DNA of 33,877 nucleotides from Solirubrobacterales bacterium (GTDB taxonomy: Bacteria; Actinomycetota; Thermoleophilia; Solirubrobacterales; 70-9), in NCBI GenBank assembly GCA_021323175.1, contig JAJTCK010000032.1, forward strand, positions 1 to 33,877. Reading direction: 5' to 3'. Position 1 is the stretch's first letter; the number at the start of each line of letters is the position of its first letter. The translations under genes and the position numbers were made by a program. Of this stretch, positions 1 to 8,486 are shown piece by piece. The notes beneath the pieces are model-generated. The model was not told where the DNA came from. It saw only the letters and a program-made list of their open reading frames with translations, and did not search any database.

Positions 1-1
1 T

Positions 2-193
<192 letters not shown>

Positions 194-278
194 CCCTACG
201 CGAAGAGTCTCGTCGGGCCGATCCACGGCCGCGAGAGCGTCACGAGTTCTTCCGCGACCGAGCGGAGCTGTTCGCCGG

Positions 279-667
279 CTACTCCACTTCGTCTCCGCTC
301 ACGACCCCCAGCTTGTTATCCGGGCCAGCGATTGCGAGTGCGGTCTCGCGCTGCGCTTCGTTGGGAACCGTCGCGTCGAAGACGAAGAGCTCAACGACGA
401 TGTCGGGGTCGAACATGACCTGGCTCTGGTAGTTGACGACCTTTCGTCCGGTCAGCTGCTCGATCGTCCCGGTCAGCCGCTCAGCCATCTCGTTCTCGAA
501 CCGCCCACGAAGAGCAAATCGTCCATGAGATATGACTTCGCTTGGACCGGACCCTTGCCGTAGTACTTCTTCATCGCCTGGACCATCTCGCGAGAGATGC
601 TGGAAAGCATGCTCTCGCCCGACTGGCGGTCGTGGGCAGGCTTCGGAACTCCGCTTGGATCGGGCAT
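279..667 (-). pseudogene. DUF2294 family protein, interrupted by a frameshift
   Basis: Two overlapping minus-strand frames together make one recognisable DUF2294 (Na-translocating-decarboxylase-like, function unknown) protein. The upstream frame has the N-terminal half, including ISREMVQAMKKYYGKGP and KSYLMDDLLFV. The downstream frame has the C-terminal half, including RFENEMAERLTGTIEQLTG and KVVNYQSQVMFDPD, and ends at the TAG at 279-281. The switch falls at about 504-509, where one base appears to be missing after the codons for LLFV. The start is uncertain: ATG at 667 is preceded by GAGG almost touching it, and ATG at 610 would give a more usual family N-terminus. The break could be a real mutation or an assembly error. 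Both halves still look well conserved, which argues for a recent or artefactual break. Confidence 0.6.
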
Positions 668-809
668 CCTCAAAAACCCTAGCGCTCTCGAGAGGTCCTT
701 CGAAGGAGGGTAGGAGTCCGCCACGGCGCGGCGTTGGTTTATGCGCACCAGTACCCCCTCTCAGGCTTCTTCCAACGGTTTCCGGCGATGCGGGACATGG
801 CTCTATCAG

Positions 810-898
810 CGGAGGGGGTGGGATTCGAACCCACGAAGGACCCAAAGGCCCTTAACGGTTTTCGAGACCGCCCCGTTCAACCGCTCCGGCACCCCTCC
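810..898 (-). tRNA. tRNA-Ser (anticodon CGA)
   Basis: Read on the minus strand, the 7-bp acceptor stem GGAGGGG (898-892) pairs with CCCCTCC (817-811), followed by discriminator G at 810. The T arm is GTGGG-TTCGAAT-CCCAC. The anticodon loop CTCGAAA gives anticodon CGA. A long variable arm (AAGGGCCTTTGGGTCCTT region) marks a class II tRNA, as expected for serine. The CCA end is not encoded. The gene reads serine codon UCG, which should be common in a genome this rich in GC. Confidence 0.95.
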
Positions 899-926
899 GG
901 GCGTGTCAAGGCTAGCGTCCGGCCTG

Positions 927-1232
927 TCAGCGGCGGCTGATTCCCCAGCGGCCGAGCAGCGGCTTTCCGAAGCGCCGCTTGTGGGCACGCAGCAGCTCGC
1001 GGGTCTCGGCCTCGAGCTGCTTGTCGGCGGGTCCCTGCTCGTGGATCGAGGCCGCAAGGCGGGCGCAGGCGCGGTTCGCTTCCTGGATGTATTCGCGGTC
1101 CGGAGGCCTGCGACCGCCCCCCGGAGCGGCCCGGACCTCGGCGACCGTCTCCTGAATCTGACGGCCGCGCGTGTTGACGGGACGCCAGCGAAAGCCCACC
1201 TCGCGGCCACAGCCGCAGAAGCATTCGGTCAC
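927..1232 (-). CDS. Small conserved-looking protein with N-terminal Cys motif
   Basis: This is a 101-residue product starting from GTG at 1232, 13 bases after the ytoQ stop, so the two are probably co-transcribed. The N-terminus reads VTECFCGCGREVGF. The CFCGC cluster could bind a metal, but only three cysteines are close together. The remainder is charged and predicted helical (EYIQEANRACARLAASIHEQ and a basic C-terminus). I do not recognise the family. The GTG start is chosen because the residues upstream of it are Arg/Ser-rich out-of-frame-like sequence overlapping ytoQ, whereas the sequence after it looks coding. No strong ribosome binding site is visible. Confidence 0.6.
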   Translation of the reverse strand: MTECFCGCGREVGFRWRPVNTRGRQIQETVAEVRAAPGGGRRPPDREYIQEANRACARLAASIHEQGPADKQLEAETRELLRAHKRRFGKPLLGRWGISRR

Positions 1233-1245
1233 GAGCCCGGAGCCG

Positions 1246-1704
1246 TCACCTGGCGAGCTGGCCCTCGAGCACGTAGCGCAGTATCTCGACGACCTGCTCG
1301 GGCGACTCGGCCGTGGCCTGAGCGGCACGGTCGATCTCCTTCAGGGCGTGGTCGTGGTCCGGCGGATGCAGCGTCACGATCGGCTTGCCCAGGGCAGCTG
1401 CGAACCCGGCGTCGAAGGCGGCGTTCCACTGCTTGTACTTCTCGCCGAAGCGAACGACGACCACGTCGGCGTTGCGGATCAGGGTTTGGGTGCGGATCGC
1501 GTTGACCCCGGCGCCCTTGTGGTCCTTCCAGAAGGAGTCGGACTCGTCGCCCAGGATCGCCACGCCGACGTCGTCCGAGGCGCCGTGGTCGGTGACCGGG
1601 GACGTGAACGCCACGTCGAGGCCCGCTCGCTCGGCGCCGGCGGCGATCTGCTCGCGCCAATCGCTGTGGATCTCTCCGGCGAGGTAGACGTTCCAGGCAG
1701 CCAC
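1246..1704 (-). CDS. ytoQ: YtoQ family protein
   Basis: The protein has 152 residues and begins MAAWNVYLAGEIHSDWREQI. It has the YtoQ family hallmarks: the opening YLAGEIHSDWR, the stretch SPVTDHGASDD, a central NADVVVVRFGEKYKQWNAAF and a LGKPIVTLHP segment. YtoQ proteins are small cytosolic alpha/beta proteins related to the nucleoside 2-deoxyribosyltransferase-like fold. Their enzymatic role is not established. The length matches the family. It is the first gene of a probable two-gene unit with the Cys-containing protein at 927-1232 and is flanked by two oppositely oriented tRNA-Ser genes. Confidence 0.85.
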   Translation of the reverse strand: MAAWNVYLAGEIHSDWREQIAAGAERAGLDVAFTSPVTDHGASDDVGVAILGDESDSFWKDHKGAGVNAIRTQTLIRNADVVVVRFGEKYKQWNAAFDAGFAAALGKPIVTLHPPDHDHALKEIDRAAQATAESPEQVVEILRYVLEGQLAR

Positions 1705-1783
1705 GGGCCGATCTTAGCCGCCGCCCGTGGCGCCCGGATTCGGCCGAACGGCCCGGCTTCGGCTTCTATGATCCTGATCGCCC

Positions 1784-1874
1784 GGAGAGGTGTCCGAGTG
1801 GTTTAAGGAGCTCGCTTGGAAAGCGAGTGGGCGGGCTTATACCTGCCTCGTGGGTTCGAATCCCACCCTCTCCG
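1784..1874 (+). tRNA. tRNA-Ser (anticodon GGA)
   Basis: The acceptor stem GGAGAGG (1784-1790) pairs with CCTCTCC (1867-1873), with discriminator G at 1874. The T arm is GTGGG-TTCGAAT-CCCAC. The anticodon stem CTCGC/GCGAG encloses loop TTGGAAA, giving anticodon GGA. The long variable arm fits a class II serine tRNA. CCA is not encoded. It would read UCC and UCU, complementing the CGA isoacceptor about 1 kb upstream on the other strand. Confidence 0.96.
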
Positions 1875-3239
1875 CTAGCTGGGGCCGGAAACGAGCTCCC
1901 CCACCCCGTCCCGGAAGACCTCGGTGTGGCGGTCCACGTCGGCCTCGGTCGTCGCCGGGCTCATCAGCGCCATGTTGTGGAAGGGGGTCAGCAGGATGCC
2001 CCGGTTCAGCGCGTGCAGGTGCATGTAGCGGTCGAGCTCGGCGTCGCCCGAGGCGGCGGCCAGCGCTCCGTTGCGCGCCACGTCGGGGCTGAACAGGTAC
2101 TCGGCGCGGCAGCCCAGGCGGGTGACGTGCCAGGGTGCCCCGTGCTCGTCGATCACCGACTGGACCCCCGCGGTGAAGCGCTCCCCCAGGGCGATCATGC
2201 GCTCGAAGGCCTCGTCGGTAAGCACCTCCGACAGGGTCGCCCGCGCCGCCGCCAGCGATAGCGCGTTGCCAGCCAGGGTCCCGCCGATGCCTCCGATGTC
2301 GGAGAGCTCCTCCTCGATCGCGTCGCCGATCCGCGACGCCACCTCCTCGGTGAAGCCGTAGGTCCCGATCGGAATGCCGCCCGCGATCGGCTTGCCGATG
2401 GTGAGCATGTCCGGCTCCAGACCGTGGGCCTGTGTGTATCCGCCGGGCCCCGCACAGATCGTGTGCGTCTCGTCGATGATCAGCAGGGCCCCGTGCCTGC
2501 GTGTCATCTCGCGGACCGCGTCGTGGTACCCCGGATCGGGCAGGACGATCCCGATGTTGGTCAAGGCCGGCTCCATCAGCACGCAGGCCACGTCGCCGTG
2601 CGCGAGCTCCCGCTCCAGGGCTTCGACGTCGTTGATCTCGACGACGCGGGTTGTCTCGGCCGGGTTCACCGGCGGCCCGATGTTGCCCATGCGCGGCCCG
2701 ACCGTCCCGTCGGGCTCGAGCTCGACGAAGGTCTCGTCGACGCTCCCGTGATAGCACCAGTTGTGGACCAGGATCTTCGGCCTGCCCGTCACCTGACGGG
2801 CCAGGCGGATGGCCCAGCGGTTTGCGTCGGTCGCGGTCAGCGAGAACTGCCAGAGCGCCAGCCCGAAGCGGCGCCCGAGTTCCTGGCCGACCCAACCGGC
2901 GTCCTCGCTGGGAAGCATCGTGGTGATGCCGGCCGCGGCTCGCTCGCTGACGGTGCGGACAACCGGCTCGGGGCTGTGTCCGGCCATCGCGCCGGTGTCG
3001 CCGAGGCAGAGGTCAACGTACTCGTGACCGTCCACGTCACTGAAGCGGGCGCCGGATGCTTCATGGACGTACACGGGGAATTCACCCGGCCAGCGCACCA
3101 TCCAGTTCATCGGGACTCCGTCGAGGAGCGAGGCCCGTGAGCGCTCGAAGACCTCGAATGAGCGCGGGTTGCCCTCGCGGAACCTCATCAACTCCCGGCT
3201 CATCAGCTCGCGAAGCCAGGTCCTGTCGATCTCGGCCAT
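1875..3239 (-). CDS. Class III PLP aminotransferase (glutamate-1-semialdehyde aminomutase-like)
   Basis: The product has 454 residues from ATG at 3239, the start that gives MAEIDRTWLRELMSRELM; sequence further upstream in frame is not protein-like. It is a fold-type I, class III pyridoxal-phosphate aminotransferase. The segment LTATDANRWAIRLAR corresponds to the family's GTEAN region, NWCYHGSVD to the aromatic/His cofactor-stacking loop, IIDETHT (Asp256) to the residue contacting the pyridine nitrogen, and TIGKPIAGGIPIG carries the Schiff-base lysine (Lys283). The closest well-known relatives are glutamate-1-semialdehyde 2,1-aminomutase and uncharacterised aspartate aminotransferase family proteins. 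No haem genes are nearby, so a haem role is not supported and the substrate is unknown. The stop codon immediately abuts the end of tRNA-Ser(GGA) on the opposite strand. tadA lies 37 bases upstream on the same strand. Confidence 0.87.
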   Translation of the reverse strand: MAEIDRTWLRELMSRELMRFREGNPRSFEVFERSRASLLDGVPMNWMVRWPGEFPVYVHEASGARFSDVDGHEYVDLCLGDTGAMAGHSPEPVVRTVSERAAAGITTMLPSEDAGWVGQELGRRFGLALWQFSLTATDANRWAIRLARQVTGRPKILVHNWCYHGSVDETFVELEPDGTVGPRMGNIGPPVNPAETTRVVEINDVEALERELAHGDVACVLMEPALTNIGIVLPDPGYHDAVREMTRRHGALLIIDETHTICAGPGGYTQAHGLEPDMLTIGKPIAGGIPIGTYGFTEEVASRIGDAIEEELSDIGGIGGTLAGNALSLAAARATLSEVLTDEAFERMIALGERFTAGVQSVIDEHGAPWHVTRLGCRAEYLFSPDVARNGALAAASGDAELDRYMHLHALNRGILLTPFHNMALMSPATTEADVDRHTEVFRDGVGELVSGPS

Positions 3240-3276
3240 CGCCGGATCGTATTCGCCGCAGCCCCGCGGGGAGCAC

Positions 3277-3753
3277 TCAGCGCCTGGCGGCGAAGAAGGC
3301 CTCGAGCAGGGTCGCGCACTCGACGGAGAGCACGCCTCCATCCGTATCGGGCCTGTGACTCAGGGCCGCAGCGGCGGGTGAGGCGTAAAGGTCGACCACT
3401 CCCCCGAGCGCGCCGCCCTTGGGATCCGATGCCCCGTAGACGACCCGGGGAACGCGAGCGAGCGAGATGGCCCCGGCGCACATCGCGCAGGGCTCGAGCG
3501 TCACGTACAGCGTGGTGTCAGGCAGCCGCCAGCCTCCGAGCGCGGCTGCGGCCTCTCGCAACGCCAGCACCTCAGCGTGCGCGGTGGGGTCGGCGCGGAC
3601 CTCGCGCTCATTGCCGGCCGCCGCGAGGACATCGTCCCCGCGCGCGATGACCGCGCCGATCGGCACGTCATCGTGCTCCGCGGCGGCCTGGGCTCGCGCC
3701 AGGGCGAGCCTCATCAGACGCTCGTCACGGTTCCGCGTCAGGGACTGGGTCAT
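3277..3753 (-). CDS. tadA: tRNA-specific adenosine deaminase TadA
   Basis: The product has 158 residues beginning MTQSLTRNRDERLMRLALAR. It belongs to the zinc-dependent cytidine/deoxycytidylate deaminase superfamily. The zinc ligand and proton-shuttle motif is seen as HAEVLALREAA (His and catalytic Glu), and the second zinc site as LEPCAMCAGAI. The length and layout match bacterial TadA, which converts adenosine 34 to inosine in tRNA-Arg(ACG) and so permits wobble decoding. A more general guanine/cytosine deaminase is possible but less likely given VPIGAVIARGDDVLA followed by the N-E-R pattern. The gene is transcribed toward the aminotransferase and diverges from the secreted subtilase. Confidence 0.9.
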   Translation of the reverse strand: MTQSLTRNRDERLMRLALARAQAAAEHDDVPIGAVIARGDDVLAAAGNEREVRADPTAHAEVLALREAAAALGGWRLPDTTLYVTLEPCAMCAGAISLARVPRVVYGASDPKGGALGGVVDLYASPAAAALSHRPDTDGGVLSVECATLLEAFFAARR

Positions 3754-3852
3754 GCGGGCCAGTATCGAGCACGCACGCCGGCGGCATGCCCGGCTGGAAC
3801 TTTTCACAGGCTCTCGTGTTCTCCTGAATGGACCGGCGACCGCCGTCCACGT

Positions 3853-5259
3853 ATGTATGCACGACGACCCATGCGCCGACTGTTCGCCACATTTCCCCTT
3901 GCACTTGCCGTCGCCGCGGCGGCGGCCGCGCCGGCGCCGGCCGATCACGCGCCCGATCACGCCGTGCCCGCCTTCGTGCCCGGTGAGGTGGTCGTGGGCC
4001 TCGAGGGCGGGAGGGAGAAGGTCGTGGAACTGCCGGCCTCGGTCGGCGTGGGAGAAGGCGTACGCGAGCTGCGCGCCGACGAGGGGGTGGCGTTTGCGCA
4101 TCCGAACTACATCGCCCGTGCCGCGGCGGTCCCGAACGATCGCGGGCAGTTCACGGAACCCGGCGACTGGCGCCGGACGCAGTGGAACTTCCTGCCGTGC
4201 GGCTCGCTGTGCGGCCAGTCTCCCGCGCCCGTCGAATTCCAGGCCCGCGGCGGCATCAACGCCCTCGCCGCCTGGGCGACCCTGAAGAAGCGGGGCGGTG
4301 GTGGTGGAAAGGGCGCCAGGGTGGCGGTCGTGGACACGGGCGTCGCCTTCACAAGCGTCAAGCCCAGGTTCAAGCGCAGCCCCGACTTCTCGCCCACGCA
4401 GTTCATCCGCGGCCGCGACTTCGTGGATCCGCCGAAGGGCAAGGAGGGCCGCAGGTCCGGGGGTCTCCCCCTCGACCGGGATGGCCACGGCACGCACGTC
4501 GCCGGGACGATCGCGGAACAGACCGGCAACAAGATCGGCCTGACCGGCCTGGCGCCGAAGGCGAAGATCATCCCGGTGCGAGTGCTAGACGCGCAGGGCT
4601 TCGGCACCGCGAGCGACATTTCACAGGGCATCCGCTTCGCCGCCCAGCGCGGCGCGGACGTGATCAACATGAGCTTCGAGTTCTCGGCCGGCGTCGACCG
4701 CTGCTCCAAGATCAAGAGCGTCTGCGCTGCGGTCAACTTCGCCGCCAAGCGGGGCGCCCTCGTCGTTGCCGCCGCCGGCAACAGCAACGGCGCGCCGATC
4801 GCTTTCCCGGCGGGCGCTCCCAAGGTGGTGGGGGTCGGCCGGACCACCAAGGATGCGTGCCTGGCCGACGACTCCCGCACCGGTGAGGGGCTCGACCTTT
4901 CGGCCCCCGGGGGAGGGTTCCCAATGCTCGGATCGTGCGGCAGCAATGACCCGCTGTTCAGCCGCGGCGAGACGATCTATCAGCTGACGCTGATCGGCCC
5001 AGGGTTCACGCGCTTCGGCTTCCCGTCCGACTACGAGGGGACCTCGATGGCGGCGGCGCACGTCACCGGGGTGGCCGCGATGATCGTCGCCAGCAAGGTC
5101 CTGGGCCGCAACCCGAAGCCCGCGGCGATCGAGTGCCAGCTGGAGGCCACGGCCCGCAGCGGCCCGGGCGAACTGGGTCAGGACTATGACCCCGCGCTGT
5201 TCGGAGCGGGCATCGTGGACGCGGCCGTCGCGGTGGCCGGGCGCGCGCCCGGCTGCTAG
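3853..5259 (+). CDS. Secreted subtilisin-like serine protease (S8 family)
   Basis: The product has 468 residues from ATG 3853, or 462 from ATG 3871, which gives MRRLFATFPLALAVAAAAAA, a typical signal peptide ending near APAPADHA. A short prodomain follows (FVPGEVVVGLEGG to VAFAHPNYIARAA), like the small N-terminal propeptides of fervidolysin-type subtilases. Numbered from the second ATG, the catalytic triad is Asp155 in AVVDTGVAF, His206 in DGHGTHVAG and Ser392 in EGTSMAAAHVTG. The oxyanion Asn304 is in VAAAGNSNGA. All are intact, so an active exported protease is expected. Cysteine pairs (CGSLCG; CSKIKSVC) suggest disulfides outside the cell. Its TAG stop directly abuts the stop of the convergent universal stress gene with no intervening base. 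Confidence 0.93.
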   Translation: MYARRPMRRLFATFPLALAVAAAAAAPAPADHAPDHAVPAFVPGEVVVGLEGGREKVVELPASVGVGEGVRELRADEGVAFAHPNYIARAAAVPNDRGQFTEPGDWRRTQWNFLPCGSLCGQSPAPVEFQARGGINALAAWATLKKRGGGGGKGARVAVVDTGVAFTSVKPRFKRSPDFSPTQFIRGRDFVDPPKGKEGRRSGGLPLDRDGHGTHVAGTIAEQTGNKIGLTGLAPKAKIIPVRVLDAQGFGTASDISQGIRFAAQRGADVINMSFEFSAGVDRCSKIKSVCAAVNFAAKRGALVVAAAGNSNGAPIAFPAGAPKVVGVGRTTKDACLADDSRTGEGLDLSAPGGGFPMLGSCGSNDPLFSRGETIYQLTLIGPGFTRFGFPSDYEGTSMAAAHVTGVAAMIVASKVLGRNPKPAAIECQLEATARSGPGELGQDYDPALFGAGIVDAAVAVAGRAPGC

Positions 5260-5703
5260 CTACGTGGTCCGGACGATCCAGACGTCGCAGGGGGCGTGGT
5301 GGGAGATCTTGTTCGGCACGCTTCCCAGCAGGAAGCGCCGCGCTCCGGTCATGCCCTTGTTGCCGACCAGCACCAGGTCGGCGTCATTCTCCTCGGCCAC
5401 GTCCAGGATGGCGTCGGCAGGGTCTCCCTCTCGGGGGTGCGTGACCACGTCGACGTTGGCCTTCTTGGCCGCGGCCGCCGCCCTCTCGAGCACGAAGCTG
5501 ACCTCCTCGCGCGGGTTGACGACGTGCGAGACGTCGCCGCTGATCCCGGAACCCTCCTGACGCAGCTGCGACTGCGGGACCGGCTCGTAGGCGCTCACGA
5601 TCTCGAGCTTGGCCTTCGAGAGCTTCGCCAGCTCGATGGCCGTCCTGACCGCTTCGGTGGCCGTCTCGGAGCCGTCGGTACCAACAACGATGCGGTCGAA
5701 CAT
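5260..5703 (-). CDS. Universal stress protein UspA family
   Basis: The product has 147 residues beginning MFDRIVVGTDGSETATEAV, a single Usp domain. It contains the first-strand Asp (VGTDGS) and the ATP-binding signature G-2x-G-9x-G-S/T in GNKGMTGARRFLLGSVPNKI, followed by the C-terminal strand APCDVWIVRTT. The ATP-binding residues are present, so this is the nucleotide-binding type rather than the UspA non-binding type. It is a cytosolic stress-response protein of unspecified partner. It is last in a minus-strand run after a small membrane peptide and the large polytopic membrane protein, though co-transcription is only inferred from spacing. Confidence 0.93.
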   Translation of the reverse strand: MFDRIVVGTDGSETATEAVRTAIELAKLSKAKLEIVSAYEPVPQSQLRQEGSGISGDVSHVVNPREEVSFVLERAAAAAKKANVDVVTHPREGDPADAILDVAEENDADLVLVGNKGMTGARRFLLGSVPNKISHHAPCDVWIVRTT

Positions 5704-5755
5704 TCTGCAGCCTCCTCCGCCTTCGAACGGTTCGCCGCGATCCTATCCCCTTACG

Positions 5756-5842
5756 TCAGATCAGCTTGGTGATCCCGATCACGATGGAAGCGATGCAGCA
5801 CAGGACCAGGATCGCGAGGGTGACTGACCAGATGGGCGGCAC
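5756..5842 (-). CDS. Possible 28-residue single-span membrane peptide
   Basis: A short minus-strand frame begins with GTG at 5842 and ends with TGA at 5758-5756. It encodes VPPIWSVTLAILVLCC followed by IASIVIGITKLI. Nearly the whole peptide is one hydrophobic helix with a Cys-Cys pair and a terminal lysine, as in small single-pass membrane proteins. It sits in the 166-base gap between the large membrane protein and the uspA gene, on the same strand. A run of GGCGG lies just before the start, which is a weak ribosome binding site at best. The call rests on composition and position only. Confidence 0.4.
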   Translation of the reverse strand: MPPIWSVTLAILVLCCIASIVIGITKLI

Positions 5843-5869
5843 CCGCCGAAGCTTAGGGCCGCCGGCCCC

Positions 5870-8437
5870 TCACTCCTCATCGGGCGGCTCGGGGGTCGGT
5901 GCCTCGATTCCCTCGAGCTGCGCGGGAGTGGCGCCGGGCGCGGCGTACCAGTCGAGGTAGCGGCCGCACGCCCTCCTGAGCGGGATCCGCGACCTCGGCC
6001 CCAGCCGCGTGGCGGCTATTCGCCCGAGGTAGGCGCGGCTCTCGGTGCCGAACACGTCGGCGATCGCGTTGGGCGGCCCGTCGACCTCGACGGTGAAGCG
6101 GATCGGCCTGAGCTCATCGCGTCGGGCGGGCACCGAGTCGCGCTTCTTGGGCTGGTTCACGCGCAGGACCCCGGCGGGGTAGTAGGGCGCTGGGCCGCGG
6201 AACAGCAGGTTGGCTCGCATCACCTGTCTGAACCTCGGCGCGCTCACGACCATCTGCTGCGTGCTCGCGTACTGGATCGAGATCCCCCAGCGCCCCGGGC
6301 GCAGCAGCAACTCCTCGACGGCGGCACCCGCCTCGGTGATGTCCGGGCTCGGCTCCCACGCCTTTCCGATCACCGGAGCGACCGGGAACACGGTCGCGTT
6401 CCCATCCAGCCGGCCGAGGCCCGAGACGTCAGAGTTCGCGCAGTTCACCGTCGCCCCCGGGTAGATCGGCTCGCGCAGCGTTCGTCGGTCACCGTCGCCG
6501 GCACCCCGGCGCTGCCAGAGGACGAAGTCCCTGGTGCGTTCCGCCACCGCGAACTCCGGCGGCGCCTCGCTGTTGAACATCGCGCTCGTCGTGATCACCC
6601 AGTCGAAGTCGGCCAGCGACCTGCGGTCGTCGGGCAGGTCGGGCGGGACGTTGTCCCAGTCGAACTTGGCGTTGATCGGGGTGGCGCGATAGAGAGACCA
6701 GACCGGTTCGGTGTCATACGGGTTGCGGATAGGGGTGTAGACCTCGGAGCCGAGCAGCTCCCACGAGATGAAGTTGTCGCGCCCGAGGAACAGCACGTCG
6801 TCGCCGTCGAGCACGGGCCGGAAGCTCTTGAGCTCGTCGACGTGGTACCCCGGCCCCACCGCCGACTGGCGCAGTGGCAGCAGCGTTGAGAACAGCGCCG
6901 CCGCAGTGAACGCCGCGGCCAGCAGGGGAACGCCGAACCGGACCAGGGGGCGCAGCGGCGCGGGTGGCCACCATGTGGCCTCCTTCACCCCCGCAGGCTC
7001 TCCCTCGTCCTCGAGCGGGTCGGCGGCGAGCAACCCGCGGAGGGTGATCAGCATGACCACGGGCGCGGCAACCGCGAGGGACTTTGCCTGCGTGTAGGGC
7101 GTCCCAACCGCCAGCGCCGCGAGGTAGCCGACGGCAGCCGCGGCGAGCGCGGCGGGCAGCGCCGTCTCGCGGCGCGCGAGCGCCCGCCCCAGCCCCCACG
7201 CTGCGGCGGCAAGCCCAAGGAGTCCGCCGAGGTAGAACGCGATCTCGGGCGTGCTGGAGTTCTTCGGCGCGATGCGGAACTCGCTCGAGGGCCAGACGCC
7301 CAGCGCCTCGAGCGGATTCAGCGGCTGGCGCAGGTTGCCGAAGCCGGTGTTGCCGCCTTCACCGGTCGGGTTGAAGGCCTCGAACCCGGCGAACTTGATC
7401 AGGTTCGGCAGCTCCGGCAGCGATAACAGCACTGGGATCGCGCAGCCAGCAACCAGGACGGGCGTCGCGCAGCGCACCCTGCTGCGCAGGTCGAGCCCGT
7501 TACGTTCGTCGCGCACCCGCCAGGCGGCGATGAGGGCCCACGCCAGGACCGCAAGGACCAACCAGGCCAGGCCGGGGAAGCTGTAGTTGTAGATCGTGCC
7601 CGCGGCGATAACTCCCGCCGGGACGGCGAGCTTCGCCTGCGAACGCATCCACCCCGGGCCCCTGTCGGCGATCGTCGAGACGTAGCTGGGCCGCTTGCCG
7701 TCCCAGCTGCCGCGCAGCGCCGGGAGGCACAGCGCGAACCCCACCAGCGCCAGACCCAGCATCGGCTCCTTGAAGGCACCCTGCGCCAGGTAGGCGGCGC
7801 CCAGGTAGGGCATGGCTGCCAGCACCGCTGCAGGTCCCCGGAACAGCGGGCGGACAGATGCGAGCGCGCCGTACGCGGTCAGGGCGGCCAGGACCGCAAT
7901 CGCCCCGGTCAGTCCCGCGAACGTCTCGATCAGGTCGGCGCCGGGAACTACCCGCTCGGTCGCCGAAACCAGCGCATGCGGCCCCAGCGGATACCCGTCC
8001 TGGATCAGGTCCGGCGCCGTCCCCTCACGCGTGTCTGCCCACTCCGTGAACAGCAGGTGCGAGGCCATGTCGTCGTTGACCAGACCCTGTCCCATGATCC
8101 CGATCCGGCCCGAGGTCAGGAACGGGATCGAGACCAGCAGGGCGGCCCCGGCCACCGCCAGGACCGCGCCCAGCGGCACGTCGCGCCGGCGCTCGCCCCT
8201 CGCCGGTCGGTGCAGGACCCAGGCCGAGGTCCCCAGCGAAAGCCCGACCGCCACCGCGGCGGTGGTGCCATGGCCCGGCAGCTTGATCGCGATCCCGCAG
8301 ACGACCAGCAGCGCCGAAAGCCCGACTACGGGAACGGCGGCCGAATGCCGCGGGCGGCCGACCGCGGCCATGATCGCCGCGCCGGCGAACAGCGAGGCGG
8401 CAGCGATCAGCGCGCCTGCGAGGAGGGCCGAGAGCAT
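5870..8437 (-). CDS. Large polytopic membrane protein, GT-C-like (possible glycosyltransferase)
   Basis: The protein has 855 residues from ATG 8437. It opens with MLSALLAGALIAAASLFAGA and continues with about a dozen hydrophobic helices to roughly residue 520. The remaining third is soluble and probably extracytoplasmic. An early loop carries Asp122-Asp123 and His127 (GLVNDDMASHLLFTEWAD), followed by DGYPLGPHAL. An acidic pair in the first long external loop followed by a His resembles GT-C fold glycosyltransferases that use polyprenyl-phosphate sugars (and DUF6541-type proteins), where acidic residues in this loop are catalytic. I could not match a named family. A role in envelope polysaccharide or glycolipid assembly is inference. 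No polysaccharide genes lie next to it. Confidence 0.75.
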   Translation of the reverse strand: MLSALLAGALIAAASLFAGAAIMAAVGRPRHSAAVPVVGLSALLVVCGIAIKLPGHGTTAAVAVGLSLGTSAWVLHRPARGERRRDVPLGAVLAVAGAALLVSIPFLTSGRIGIMGQGLVNDDMASHLLFTEWADTREGTAPDLIQDGYPLGPHALVSATERVVPGADLIETFAGLTGAIAVLAALTAYGALASVRPLFRGPAAVLAAMPYLGAAYLAQGAFKEPMLGLALVGFALCLPALRGSWDGKRPSYVSTIADRGPGWMRSQAKLAVPAGVIAAGTIYNYSFPGLAWLVLAVLAWALIAAWRVRDERNGLDLRSRVRCATPVLVAGCAIPVLLSLPELPNLIKFAGFEAFNPTGEGGNTGFGNLRQPLNPLEALGVWPSSEFRIAPKNSSTPEIAFYLGGLLGLAAAAWGLGRALARRETALPAALAAAAVGYLAALAVGTPYTQAKSLAVAAPVVMLITLRGLLAADPLEDEGEPAGVKEATWWPPAPLRPLVRFGVPLLAAAFTAAALFSTLLPLRQSAVGPGYHVDELKSFRPVLDGDDVLFLGRDNFISWELLGSEVYTPIRNPYDTEPVWSLYRATPINAKFDWDNVPPDLPDDRRSLADFDWVITTSAMFNSEAPPEFAVAERTRDFVLWQRRGAGDGDRRTLREPIYPGATVNCANSDVSGLGRLDGNATVFPVAPVIGKAWEPSPDITEAGAAVEELLLRPGRWGISIQYASTQQMVVSAPRFRQVMRANLLFRGPAPYYPAGVLRVNQPKKRDSVPARRDELRPIRFTVEVDGPPNAIADVFGTESRAYLGRIAATRLGPRSRIPLRRACGRYLDWYAAPGATPAQLEGIEAPTPEPPDEE

Positions 8438-8486
8438 CGGGGAAGACTAGGAGGGACGCGTCGGCGACGGAGCGAGCGGCGAGGAG

